Assembly (NCBI GenBank): GCA_035967975.1
Contig: JAWQFQ010000013.1
Span: forward strand, 20,849-84,848
Direction: 5' to 3'
DNA: 64,000 bases
Origin: Scytonema sp035967975
Lineage (GTDB): Bacteria > Cyanobacteriota > Cyanobacteriia > Cyanobacteriales > Nostocaceae
Of the stretch, positions 33,981 through 43,319 are shown piece after piece. The notes under the pieces are model-generated. The model was not told where the DNA came from. It did not search any database and saw only the letters and a program-made list of their open reading frames with translations. Made by a program: the position numbers and the translations under genes. How positions within the stretch are numbered: the first letter of the stretch is position 1; each line of letters starts with the position of its first letter.

Positions 33981-34144
33981 GTGGTTGTTTGAAAAGTAGT
34001 TGGCTGTGATTCTAGGCACTTATTGATCCCCCCTAGCCCCCCTTAAAAAGGGGGGGAAATCTCTAACGGTCCCTCTTTTTAAGGGGGATTTAGGGGGATA
34101 TTGAATGTGCATGCTACTAATGAAAGGACTTTTCAAACATCCTC
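33981..34144. mobile_element. MITE copy 1, TWA target duplication
   Basis: The element has 164 bp. The 5' end is gtggttgtttgaaaagt; the 3' end reads, on the other strand, gaggatgtttgaaaagt, giving imperfect 17-bp terminal inverted repeats. The interior holds a 'cccccttaaaaaggggg' hairpin. TAA flanks both sides (33978-33980 and 34145-34147). A second copy lies at 36446-36610. There is no coding content, so it must be moved in trans by a transposase outside this window. Confidence 0.8.
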
Positions 34145-34169
34145 TAAGGTTAGAAACAGGGCTTAACTC

Positions 34170-34203
34170 AGAAACCCGGTAACTCATGCGAAACCGGGTT
34201 TCT
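34170..34203. repeat. AGAAACCCGG palindrome, variant copy
   Basis: The arms agaaacccggt and aaaccgggtttct surround an altered centre (aactcatgcg). It belongs to the same family as 26971-27003 and lies between the MITE and the CAP-domain gene. Confidence 0.75.
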
Positions 34204-34246
34204 TGACATTGCTTATCAGCAATCGTGTTGTAGTGTTGGATGCTGC

Positions 34247-35995
34247 TTAACTCATCATGCTTAAGCTAGGAGTTGTGTCTTTTGGCTGTGGTATCAGAGT
34301 GTTATCATTCATACCCTCAATTGGAGTATGTCTACCTATCTGAAACGCTTCTTTAAAGTTGCTATCGAATGGGGTACGTTGGTGTTTACCAGTTTGCAAG
34401 TCTTTCATCATGTCCATTTTTTCACCCCAACCAGCAATAACAGTTTCACCTTCAGGATGACATTTAAGCTTGTCTTTGCCCATACCATCTTTGAACCGCC
34501 ATTGATAATCTTGTTTGGTATCATTGCGAGTTCCGCCAGTGAGGGGGTCATTGTTATCTCCTCCTTGAGTTGTTGGGTTGGATGCTAGGGGAGAAGGGTC
34601 TAAATCGGGGTTGGAAGAAAAAATACCTGCTACTAATTGGTCATTGACTAAGTCAAGCTTGAGGTTTTTTGAGTCAATCTTGATTGTTTCTGTGAGCGGT
34701 TGCTCAAGGTTACCCTCGGAGAAGCTAACTTTATACTCTCCTGGTTCAAGCGCAATTTGATAACCACCTGACTCAAAGGTTTCAGTGGTGAAAGTTTGAT
34801 TGTCTGACTGACGAATTGCTTCAACTTTAATACCGCCTAACCCTTCTCCAGGAGTGTAAAAGTCATCGTCCTTGACGAGATCATTGTAAGCAACTCCAGT
34901 TAAGAAGGTTTTCCCTGAAGCTGGGTTTCCAAAAAACTGAACTACTGTCGCTTTGCTCAGGTTTTCGCCATCTGCGCCTACCTTACCTAAGAAATCGATA
35001 CCAGCCTCTTTCCAGTTGGGGTTGAAGAAGTTGGCACGATGTCCACTGCTTTTGTACAAACTATTGTGCCTTTCTTCAACGTACTGAGTTGCACTCTTAA
35101 GTTTAGAGCTAGCTCCCATAGATAAGTTTTCGTTCGCTTCTGAACTCTGAGGAGCTGTCATGTCATAACCAGCTTTGTAAGCCCTTTCCCAAGGCCAACC
35201 ACCATCACCATAATGACTAAATGTACCAGTTTGGTCTTGCCACTGATTATGATCTTGTGCGGCTTTAGATAGCTTTTCATTCCAAGCTAAGGGCTGCTTT
35301 TCTTCGTAGGAGATTCGCTCTGGTCCTAGCCCTTGTGTGAGAGAAGTACCCTGGCGTTCTTCCTCGGCTTGAGGATTGGCGCGAGCTCGGTTAATCAACT
35401 CCAGCATATACTGCTCGTACGCTGTAGGCTCAAAAGAGTTGGATGATATGCTTGGCTTGGGGGTAGTCTCATTGGATTTGGGACTAGCACCTTGATCGAT
35501 ATTAGGTTCAGGTGTTTTAGGTGTCGAGATAGGTTCTGAGGTAGAGTCTGAGTTGGATGCAATATCTGAGTTAGATTCAGCACCCGGTATCTTGCTAATA
35601 GGGTTGCGATCGCCACTCCCAAAGTTCTGAACCCAGTAGTTATCATTAAAACCAGTGCCGATTTCAGTGTACTGAGTTCTGAGGATATTAGCTCGATGTC
35701 CGGGGCTATTCATCCAAGCCTTCACGACCTCTTCGGGTGTTTTTTGACCCACAGCTATGTTTTCTCCCATTGCTTGAGCTTCATAGCCAACTTCTTTTGC
35801 TCTATCCCACGGTCTAGAACCATCTGCTCCTGTATGACTCAAGACACCACGTTCTGACATATCTTCTGCATACTTATCAGCAGTGTAGTTCAGCTCGGCA
35901 TTTGCTTTTAGAGGTTGAAGACCTTGCTTGGCTCGCTCTAGGTTAGTTAATTCAACTACCTGCTGCTCAAATGTCATCGTGTCGTTTGAACTCAT
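34247..35995 (-). CDS. double CAP/SCP-domain extracellular protein
   Basis: I chose ATG at 35995, preceded by AAGAGGA; an upstream ATG at 36073 adds 26 residues that do not look like a signal peptide. The protein has about 582 residues. A first CAP domain spans about 5-130 ('NLERAKQGLQPLKANAEL', 'LSHTGADGSRPWDRA', 'SPGHRANILR'). A Ser/Pro-rich linker follows, then a second, larger CAP domain at about 190-390 ('LINRARANPQAEEER', 'SGHRANFFNPNWKEAGI') followed by a beta domain. The tail contains 'NDPLTGGTRNDTKQDYQWRF', a degenerate RTX-like motif. The lack of a signal peptide together with RTX-like ends fits type I secretion. CAP domains occur in secreted proteins of varied function. Confidence 0.8.
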   Translation of the reverse strand: MSSNDTMTFEQQVVELTNLERAKQGLQPLKANAELNYTADKYAEDMSERGVLSHTGADGSRPWDRAKEVGYEAQAMGENIAVGQKTPEEVVKAWMNSPGHRANILRTQYTEIGTGFNDNYWVQNFGSGDRNPISKIPGAESNSDIASNSDSTSEPISTPKTPEPNIDQGASPKSNETTPKPSISSNSFEPTAYEQYMLELINRARANPQAEEERQGTSLTQGLGPERISYEEKQPLAWNEKLSKAAQDHNQWQDQTGTFSHYGDGGWPWERAYKAGYDMTAPQSSEANENLSMGASSKLKSATQYVEERHNSLYKSSGHRANFFNPNWKEAGIDFLGKVGADGENLSKATVVQFFGNPASGKTFLTGVAYNDLVKDDDFYTPGEGLGGIKVEAIRQSDNQTFTTETFESGGYQIALEPGEYKVSFSEGNLEQPLTETIKIDSKNLKLDLVNDQLVAGIFSSNPDLDPSPLASNPTTQGGDNNDPLTGGTRNDTKQDYQWRFKDGMGKDKLKCHPEGETVIAGWGEKMDMMKDLQTGKHQRTPFDSNFKEAFQIGRHTPIEGMNDNTLIPQPKDTTPSLSMMS

Positions 35996-36328
35996 GAATC
36001 CGTCCTCTTGATCGATTGGTTTGCATGGATTCAGCAGGAAAAATAAATCTGCTGCAACATTTGGTAGAAGCAAACCTGAAGAGGGGTAAGTGTGAAGTGA
36101 AATAACCTATCACCTTTGACAAAAGAGTCTAACATAATTCCTTCGTCAAAACTTCTTAATTCTTCTCACCTTTGCATAGGGCTTGTAAAAGTTCAAATCC
36201 TTGAAGCAAAACGCCTTGAGGACAATTTTACTGTTCTCATTTAGAAAATAATCATCACCATCCCTAATGGTGATAAGAATTTTTGATATTAGCAATCCTG
36301 GATATACAAGTAAAAATTGCGAAACCAT

Positions 36329-36361
36329 AGAAACCCGGTATCTTCAAGATACCGGGTTTCT
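36329..36361. repeat. AGAAACCCGGTATCT palindrome, copy 2
   Basis: Perfect 15-bp arms flank a TCA loop. Identical arms occur at 26971-27003 and 56389-56421. Confidence 0.85.
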
Positions 36362-36445
36362 CGCCTTTCACACTGATGCGCGAATTGCTATTGCCAATCA
36401 GCACATATAACGTATAAGTCCCTTAGCCGTCAGCAGTCAGCTTTA

Positions 36446-36610
36446 GAGGTTGTTTGAAAAGTGGTTGGCTGTGATTTTAGGCACTTATTGATCCCCCCTA
36501 GCCCCCCTTAAAAAGGGGGGAAAATACTCTAACGGTCACCCTTTTTAAGGGGGATAATGGGTGCTATTGAATATGATTGCTACTGATGAAAGGACTTTTC
36601 AAACATCCTC
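36446..36610. mobile_element. MITE copy 2, TWA target duplication
   Basis: The element has 165 bp and is about 85-90 percent similar to the copy at 33981-34144 by eye. Its terminal inverted repeats (gaggttgtttgaaaagt and, on the other strand, gaggatgtttgaaaagt) match at 16 of 17 positions. TTA flanks both sides (36443-36445 and 36611-36613). The 3-bp TWA duplication in both copies points to an IS5/PIF-Harbinger-type transposase. Confidence 0.8.
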
Positions 36611-36748
36611 TTAAAACTCCTTTTCAATCATGACTAAGGAATTTTTCATAAATTCATCAAACACCGCTCTAGCCGAGCAAAGCTGATAGCTGATAGCTAT
36701 TAGCTATTAGCCAATAGCTGATAGCTGATAGCTTAGTTAAACTGAACT

Positions 36749-37207
36749 TTATTCCCTAGCAATAACAATATCGCTAGATTTTATCACTGCATAGGCTTCT
36801 TGCCCTTCAGCCAATTCTAAATCATCTGCTGATACTCTAGTAATAATTGAAGTGAGTTCAACTTTATGAACAATCTCCATTGTGACTTCAGTATTTACTG
36901 AGCCTGTAACAACTTTTTTAATAACTCCTTTTAAGACATTACGGGAACTCACTTTGAGAGGTTTTCTCTGACCCAAAACTTCTTTTACTTGAGGAGTTAT
37001 ATCAGCTACCCAAGTATCAGCATTATTCTTTTCTCTCCGTTGGGTTGATTGTGATGGTGAGGCTGAAGGTGGCGGGTTGAGACTGCGTACCAGTTCTCGC
37101 AAAATTTCTGTCTTAGTACGCTGAGACTGCTGGCAAAACTCTTCTAGAATTTTCCGCTCCTCCTCTGAGGTTTGAAAAGTAATCCATCCTTGTTCTTTTC
37201 TAGGCAT
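36749..37207 (-). CDS. RHH-like N-terminus fused to a Mop (molybdate/TOBE) domain
   Basis: The protein has 152 residues. The N-terminal 50 residues ('WITFQTSEEERKILEEFCQQ', 'SQRTKTEILRELVRSL') look like a ribbon-helix-helix DNA-binding domain. After a Ser/Gln linker, residues about 83-150 form one Mop/TOBE domain ('SSRNVLKGVIKKVVTGSVN', 'ADDLELAEGQEAYAVIKSSDIVIA'), the molybdate- or tungstate-binding fold of molbindins. This suggests an oxyanion-responsive regulator. No molybdate transporter or cofactor genes are adjacent, so its targets are elsewhere or the domain binds another ligand. Confidence 0.85.
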   Translation of the reverse strand: MPRKEQGWITFQTSEEERKILEEFCQQSQRTKTEILRELVRSLNPPPSASPSQSTQRREKNNADTWVADITPQVKEVLGQRKPLKVSSRNVLKGVIKKVVTGSVNTEVTMEIVHKVELTSIITRVSADDLELAEGQEAYAVIKSSDIVIARE

Positions 37208-37488
37208 AGTGTTACCAAATAAGTTGGTAATTTTTGGCTTGTTTGATTACGATTCTACCAAGCTCAATCCAAGAGAAATTGCTGATAGCGTTAACATCTT
37301 CCCTGATTCTACCTTAACCAGATTCTATCAAAAATAATATGGGAGGGTGAGAACCCCTACTTTTGTGGAGCATCGGTATAGTATTCGCTCGTTGGGGTCA
37401 AAAACCTGGTTTCTGTCGCCCTTAAAGACTAATTTGTCGTTTACCACCTGCGAAAAAACCGGGTTTTTAGGATTTCTGTACCGATGCT

Positions 37489-39915
37489 CTAGTTTACCTG
37501 AAATGTACCGACAGCTTGCTGTAACTCTTCGGCGATCTGTAAAGTTTGGACCAGAGACTCAAAAATTTTGCTGGAAGAATCACTGGTACGTTGTGAGGAA
37601 ACAGCGATGTCTTTCATTAACTGAGAGATCGCTTGTGATGTTTCCACCTGAGATGCTGTTGCGAGAGAAATCGACTGTACTAACAAGTCAATTTGTCGGG
37701 AAATTTCCACAATCTCACAAAGGTTGTGTTTTGCATCTGCTACAATTTGCGTACTTTCCACAACTTGAGTATTTCCCAGTTCCATCGCTTGAACCACTTC
37801 CGTGGTTTCGAGTTGGATTGTTTCGACGATTTGTTCAATTTCTTTCGTCGCTGCGACACTTTGGGCTGCTAGCTCTCCGACTTCTTCGGCTACGATCGCA
37901 AAACCTTGACCATCTTCACCTGCTCGTGATGCTTCAATTCCAGCGTTAATGGCTAACAAGTTAGTTTGCATGGAAATATGATTAATCAAAGCCACCACAC
38001 GCGAGATATGTTGAGTGGATTCTCCTAAGCGCCTGACTTTTTTAGCCGTCTCCGAGATGGTTTCACGCAAATACAAGATGTTTTGTACTGTCATATCCAT
38101 CGCCATTCCACTCTTTTTAGCAGTGTGAGCAGCCGTGTTAGCAACTGTGGCTGCTTGTTGGGCGCTAGTATCCACCGCTTGAATAGAGGTTGTCATGTTA
38201 TTAACAGCATCAAGAGTGCGATCAATTTCTGTGGCTTGGGCGAGTGCTTCCTCAGCCAAATGACGAATAGCGCCTTCATGATTACCAATCGCCTGATTGA
38301 CGTGCATTACTGAAGCTTTAACTTTAGTAACAATAACTCGCAAATTTTCAACAATAGCATTAAAAAAGTCAGCAACAGTACCAATCTCCCCTGTAGTGAC
38401 CTCAGCCCGTACTGTTAAATCACCACGGGCTGCACCTTCTATATTTTCCAATAGATCCAACAGCTGCACTTGCAAAGCTTCTTGTTGTTCTTCTTCACAG
38501 GAAAGGACGTGAGATGTTGAATAACCTTGTTCTATTTTTTGAAGAAGTTCTGCTTGTTCTGCAATCTTGTCTACCATTGTGTTAAAACTAACAGCGATCT
38601 GTCCGATTTCATCATTCGCAAAAACTTCAGCCCTAGAAAAAGTGTCACCATCAGCACACTTTTGAGCTATTTGCTTGAGATTTTGAATTGGTTTAATAAT
38701 TGACCATTTGACAATCAGTATCCAAAGAGCGATCGCCGCGAAGGTTGCGCCAACTATCAGTGTTGCTATTTGCCAATTGTTTAACAGTAAATTATTAAAA
38801 GCTATATCCGGAGTACCTTGTACTAAAATAGCAACAGGCTGTTTGCCAAAAACTGTTCGCTCTGTATCGCCTTCTTCAATAATTTTATTGGGTATCGCCT
38901 TTGCAGCCATCACATAAGTTTGGTTACCTAAAAGCAATTTTCCTGTAACTGCTTTTCCTTGAGGAGACTTAGCTGCGGCTTGAAGTAAAGATAGACCTTC
39001 TTTAGGTAAAGTAAAATTCTGGGTAGCTTTATTTAAATCCTGAGATTGACCTTGATTTAAAGATGTTGCTAGAGCGAATTCGCCTGTTAGTTTGCGTAAA
39101 TAAATAGCACTGTAACCACCACCAACAGCCTCTAAGGTTTCCCTCATCATTGTCTTCTTACCATCAACAACGTCTCCGGAAACTAAAGCCCCAAGAACTG
39201 TCTGTGTCGTTTTATCTATAACAGGTGTGACTGTATAACGAATCAAAGCATCTTGATTTTTAAAATCGTTTGGTAGCAGCAATACATCTTTATTCAAGTC
39301 AGACCATTTGAGAATACTACTAGCTTTTATCGGTTTAGCATTACTCAGTACCTCACTCACTAAATTATCAGGATTAAAGATTTTATTTTGGTTCTTAGAA
39401 GTATGACTAGCGATGATTTTAAAATCTTTACTAACTAGAATAGCAGACTCTATTTGACTAACTTGAACTTCATTCTCAAGAAGATTCTTGATTTCCTCTT
39501 GTAAAGAAATTCTTAGGTTTTGACCAGCATTATAAGTTATGACTGCGTCAACAACTACAGGATTAACTGCTAAACTGCGAAAAATAGCACTTGTTTGATT
39601 GGCTTTGATATTGTAATTAATACTTAATACCGTCAACTTTGATTTTGCTTGTGTCAGTACTTGAGACTGCAAAGTTTTGTTTAAAATTAAGGTACCACCA
39701 ATACACAATCCAAAAATCGAGAAGAATGCAAAGCTGATTATATTAAGCAGATATTTTTGAGTAATAGGAAGATTGTCATAAAAATTTAACAGGAAATTTT
39801 GATTTTTTTGATGATTTGCTTTGCTACTAAGCAAGGTTTTCGTATGAAATTCCGATTTAGAATTTTTTAACCCTACAAGTTTTACTTTCTTATTGCGTTG
39901 AAACCTATCAATCAT
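37489..39915 (-). CDS. methyl-accepting chemotaxis protein, periplasmic sensor type
   Basis: I used ATG at 39915; a TTG two codons earlier is possible. The protein has about 808 residues. A first membrane helix lies near 55-80 and a large extracytoplasmic sensor region at about 80-365 (Cache-like). A second helix ('ATLIVGATFAAIALWILIVKW') leads to HAMP, then a helical stretch and the MCP signalling domain with the hairpin tip 'QTNLLAINAGIEASRAGEDGQGFAIVAEEV'. The sensor is clearly paralogous to that of the next MCP (LVSGDV, 'ALIRYTVTPV', 'GGYSAIYLRKL'). It has no GAF domain. Its signalling domain is more diverged than those of the other two MCPs here. Confidence 0.9.
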   Translation of the reverse strand: MIDRFQRNKKVKLVGLKNSKSEFHTKTLLSSKANHQKNQNFLLNFYDNLPITQKYLLNIISFAFFSIFGLCIGGTLILNKTLQSQVLTQAKSKLTVLSINYNIKANQTSAIFRSLAVNPVVVDAVITYNAGQNLRISLQEEIKNLLENEVQVSQIESAILVSKDFKIIASHTSKNQNKIFNPDNLVSEVLSNAKPIKASSILKWSDLNKDVLLLPNDFKNQDALIRYTVTPVIDKTTQTVLGALVSGDVVDGKKTMMRETLEAVGGGYSAIYLRKLTGEFALATSLNQGQSQDLNKATQNFTLPKEGLSLLQAAAKSPQGKAVTGKLLLGNQTYVMAAKAIPNKIIEEGDTERTVFGKQPVAILVQGTPDIAFNNLLLNNWQIATLIVGATFAAIALWILIVKWSIIKPIQNLKQIAQKCADGDTFSRAEVFANDEIGQIAVSFNTMVDKIAEQAELLQKIEQGYSTSHVLSCEEEQQEALQVQLLDLLENIEGAARGDLTVRAEVTTGEIGTVADFFNAIVENLRVIVTKVKASVMHVNQAIGNHEGAIRHLAEEALAQATEIDRTLDAVNNMTTSIQAVDTSAQQAATVANTAAHTAKKSGMAMDMTVQNILYLRETISETAKKVRRLGESTQHISRVVALINHISMQTNLLAINAGIEASRAGEDGQGFAIVAEEVGELAAQSVAATKEIEQIVETIQLETTEVVQAMELGNTQVVESTQIVADAKHNLCEIVEISRQIDLLVQSISLATASQVETSQAISQLMKDIAVSSQRTSDSSSKIFESLVQTLQIAEELQQAVGTFQVN

Positions 39916-40388
39916 AAACAAAACACCCTGATTTTGTGTACTAAAACAAGCAAAACCTATAGCAATTTTAGAGGGAATGTAAAAACTCGTTAAGATTGCT
40001 AATAGTTAATAGCTAATTGCTAATGGAAAAAAAAGCCATTAGCCATTAGCCACCCACTTTGCGTATGTATTTGTATCAATTTACAATAGCTTTATCAAAA
40101 AAAATGTATATTGAAACACATATACTACGTAAGATTATACGGAAAAAGAGCCAAAGATTTTCCGCCTTTATATCGGTTTTCCCTGACTCGGATTTTACGG
40201 TTATTAAAAATAATAATCATGCCAATACTGCTCAGTTAAGCTACTCCCAACACGCTCTAAAAATACCATTATCTCTCCAACTCTCATCTCTGTGTCCTCT
40301 GCGTCTCTGTGGTTTTCTAAATAAGTCATCTTACTTTTTTCCCAGTCCAAGATTACCTAAATATTTATACTTAGGTACAAATTTTTCG
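39916..40388. other. spacer between two MCP genes
   Basis: It contains TAATAGTTAATAG heptamer repeats in inverted arrangement at about 39995-40055. A plus-strand frame at 40059-40451 runs into the antisense of the next MCP and contains a dispersed 'tctgtgtcctctgcgtctctg'-like repeat (about 40287); I do not call it. The two MCPs are therefore likely transcribed separately. Confidence 0.55.
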
Positions 40389-43319
40389 TTACACCTTGAA
40401 GGTACCAACAGTGTCTTGCAACTGTTGGGATATCTCCACAGTTTCTTGTAAAGATTGAACAACTTGATTTGAAGAAGCACTGGTACGTTGAGAGGAAGCC
40501 GCAATGTCTTTCATCAACTGACTGACGTTATAGGATGTTTCTACCTGAGAGGCTGTTGCTTGGGAAATTGATTGCACTAACAAGTCTATTTGTCGCGAGA
40601 TGTCTAATATCTCCGACAGATTTTGTTTAGCATCTTCCACAATCTTCGTACTTTCCACAACCTGAGTAGTTCCGAGTTCCATCGCCTGAACGACTTCCGT
40701 GGTTTCACGTTGGATTCTTTCAACAATTTGTTCAATTTCTTCTGTCGCCGACGCACTTCGGGCGGCGAGTTCCCCTACCTCCTCCGCTACGACTGCAAAA
40801 CCTTGTCCTTCTTCTCCCGCACGGGCTGCTTCAATACCAGCGTTGATAGCTAACAAGTTGGTTTGCATGGAAATCTGATTGATCAAAGCCACCACACGGG
40901 AGATTTGTTGGGTTGATTCTCCCAATCGCTTGACTTTTTTGGCGGTTTCACCCACAGTTTCCCGCAAATGCAAGATGTTTTGCACAGTCATATCCATTGC
41001 TATCCCGCTTTTTTTAGCAGTGTGAGCCGCCGTGTTGGCGACTGTAGCTGCTTGTTGAGCACTAGCGGCGACCGCTTGAATCGAATGTGTCATATTATCG
41101 ACAGCATCAAGGGTGCGGTTGATTTCTGAAGCTTGAGCCAGTGCTTCATTGGCGAGTTGGTGAATGGCTTGTTCGTTATCGCCAATGGCTTCGTTGACTT
41201 GGTTAGCAGTTTGTTTGACTTGAGTGACAATGTCGCGCAAGCTTTCAACAATAGAGTTGAAGAAGTCAGCGACGGTACCAATTTCCCCCGGTGTCACTTC
41301 AGTACGTACAGTCAGGTTTCCACTGGCTACTTCTTCTACATCATTTAGCAGTTCTAAAAGCTGCGTTTGCAAAATTTCTTTCTGTTGTCGTTCTGTGATG
41401 GAGACTGTTTCAGCAGTTTGACGACCTTCGTCTATGTGTTTGAGCAATTCTGCTTGCTCTAGAGAATAGCCCACTTGAATCGCTACCTGTTTGAACACAT
41501 GAATTTCTATATCTTTCCACTGGCGATAATCCGAACACTGATGAGCGACCAAGACGCCATGCAGCTTTTTGTTAAGGAAAATGGGTGTATGTAAATATGC
41601 TTTGACCGCTAACTGCTCGAGCTGCTGGAGATATTGCTGACTCCATGAATCTTTGTAAATGTTTTCAACAGATCTCACACTATCTATTTCAAATTCTTGA
41701 GCACTGTAGAAATCACTCACGTTTGTACCTAGAGCTGATGGACAAGATTGAGTGACAGATTCAGTCATCATTTCATCTTGGTAGGTTTTGTTGAAAAGAT
41801 AAACAATGACTCGCTCAGCTTGTAGGACTTCTCGTGTTGTTGATACGGCTGCTTTTAAGATGGTTTTGATATCTAGTGATTCACGGACCGCAGCAGTAAT
41901 TTCATTTAGTTGTAGGGCTAGTCTCGCTTGATTTTCTTTGGAGCGGATTTGTTTTGTTATGTCATCCGCTATTGTGTTGAAACTAGTTGCTAATTGTCCT
42001 ATTTCATCAGTAGCAAAAACTTTAGTGCGAGAAGAGCGATCGCCCGCTGCAAATTTCTTGGCTGAGTGCTGGAGATTCTCAATAGGTCTGATAATTGTAT
42101 TCCGGAGTATAACCACCCAGAACAATGTGATAATTAACGCTATCAGAACTGTGAATGCTTTTTCAGCTAAACTTTGTGTTAGTAAATTATTCAATACAGT
42201 TTCTGGAGTTCCCCGCACCAAAATAGCAACAGGTTGTTTGTCAAAAACAATTTTAGGTTCATCTGCTTGTTGTATGATTGTATTCGGTAGAGACTTGGCT
42301 GCGATCGTATAAGTGTGGTTATTTATAACCATGCGCCTACTAACTGCTGTCCCTTGTGCTTTTGCAGCCTCTTTGAGTAAGGATATGCCTTCTTGTTTTG
42401 GTAATTCTATATTATATTGAGCTTTATCTAAATTTTCAGAATCACCTTGATTTAGTAGAGATGTAGCTAAGGCAAATGACCCGTTAAGTTGGCGAAGGTA
42501 AACAGCACTGTAGCCACCTCTAGTTGCTTGCAAAGTTTCTCTGACAATGGGTTCTTTTCTATTAACAATGTCTCCAGATACTAAAGCACCAATAACTGTT
42601 TGTGTTGCTAGTTCTTTAACAGGTGTAACCGTATAACGAATTAAAGCATCTTGATTTCTAAAACCTTTCGGTAAATGTGGTGATTCTTTACTCAACTCCG
42701 ACCAACTAACAATACGACTAGCTTTAATTTGTTTGTGATTCTTAAATACCTCTTGAACTAAGTTATTGGGATTGAAAACTTCCCCTTCCCGGTTAGTATT
42801 AGCATTAATAATAATTTTTAAATCTTTACCTACTAAAGTCGCATACTCGATTTTATGAGCCTGAACTTCGTTTTCGAGAAGCTGTTTAACTTGATTTTTT
42901 AAATCCGTACTTATAGTCTGTCCTGAATTATAAGCTGTCGCTGCTCTAATAACTGCTGCATTATCTGCTTGCCTGCGAAAATCAGACCCCATTTGATTGA
43001 TTTTGATATCATAATTAATATCTGTAACCGTAAGCTCTGCCTTGGCTTGTTCTCGCAGTTGATTTTGCAAGCTGATAATCATAATTAAAATAGCCCCAAG
43101 ACCTATTCCTAAAACGGATACCAATTCAGAAGTCACTAAAGCTATTAAATATTTTCGGCTAATAGGAAGATTATAAAATTTTTGCATTAGGAATGCCCAT
43201 ATTTCTTTTTTAGTAGTCGTAGAATTTAATTGAATTAATCGTCTCCCAAAATTATTAGAGGACAATTGGGGCTGATTTAAATTTTTACCTTTATGAGTGC
43301 GATTCAATCTGTTAACCAT
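40389..43319 (-). CDS. methyl-accepting chemotaxis protein with periplasmic sensor and GAF domain
   Basis: I used ATG at 43319; a GTG one codon upstream is possible. The protein has about 976 residues. The order is: helix near 65-90, extracytoplasmic sensor about 90-380, second helix, HAMP ('TVLIALIITLFWVVIL' before it), GAF at about 470-635, then MCP signalling domain with a 'QTNLLAINAGIEAARAGEEGQGFAVVAEEV'-type tip. The GAF has lost both Cys positions that bind bilin in related domains (DFYSA where DPCF stands in the 47403 protein, QQYL where the Cys motif stands), so it is not a bilin photoreceptor by sequence. The last 890 bp are nearly identical to those of the MCP gene at 47403. Confidence 0.9.
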   Translation of the reverse strand: MVNRLNRTHKGKNLNQPQLSSNNFGRRLIQLNSTTTKKEIWAFLMQKFYNLPISRKYLIALVTSELVSVLGIGLGAILIMIISLQNQLREQAKAELTVTDINYDIKINQMGSDFRRQADNAAVIRAATAYNSGQTISTDLKNQVKQLLENEVQAHKIEYATLVGKDLKIIINANTNREGEVFNPNNLVQEVFKNHKQIKASRIVSWSELSKESPHLPKGFRNQDALIRYTVTPVKELATQTVIGALVSGDIVNRKEPIVRETLQATRGGYSAVYLRQLNGSFALATSLLNQGDSENLDKAQYNIELPKQEGISLLKEAAKAQGTAVSRRMVINNHTYTIAAKSLPNTIIQQADEPKIVFDKQPVAILVRGTPETVLNNLLTQSLAEKAFTVLIALIITLFWVVILRNTIIRPIENLQHSAKKFAAGDRSSRTKVFATDEIGQLATSFNTIADDITKQIRSKENQARLALQLNEITAAVRESLDIKTILKAAVSTTREVLQAERVIVYLFNKTYQDEMMTESVTQSCPSALGTNVSDFYSAQEFEIDSVRSVENIYKDSWSQQYLQQLEQLAVKAYLHTPIFLNKKLHGVLVAHQCSDYRQWKDIEIHVFKQVAIQVGYSLEQAELLKHIDEGRQTAETVSITERQQKEILQTQLLELLNDVEEVASGNLTVRTEVTPGEIGTVADFFNSIVESLRDIVTQVKQTANQVNEAIGDNEQAIHQLANEALAQASEINRTLDAVDNMTHSIQAVAASAQQAATVANTAAHTAKKSGIAMDMTVQNILHLRETVGETAKKVKRLGESTQQISRVVALINQISMQTNLLAINAGIEAARAGEEGQGFAVVAEEVGELAARSASATEEIEQIVERIQRETTEVVQAMELGTTQVVESTKIVEDAKQNLSEILDISRQIDLLVQSISQATASQVETSYNVSQLMKDIAASSQRTSASSNQVVQSLQETVEISQQLQDTVGTFKV

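Larger units (their letters stand above)
35996..36748. other. repeat and MITE-bearing spacer
   Basis: No gene is visible; a 60-codon minus frame at 36146-36328 has no family likeness. The spacer contains a perfect AGAAACCCGG palindrome (36329-36361), MITE copy 2 (36446-36610), and TAGCTATTAG heptamer repeats (about 36680-36735) next to the RHH-Mop gene. Confidence 0.6.

Noticed and set aside
40059..40451. 130-codon plus-strand open frame
   Set aside because: It overlaps the antisense of the MCP 3' end and includes a dispersed repeat; no support as a gene.
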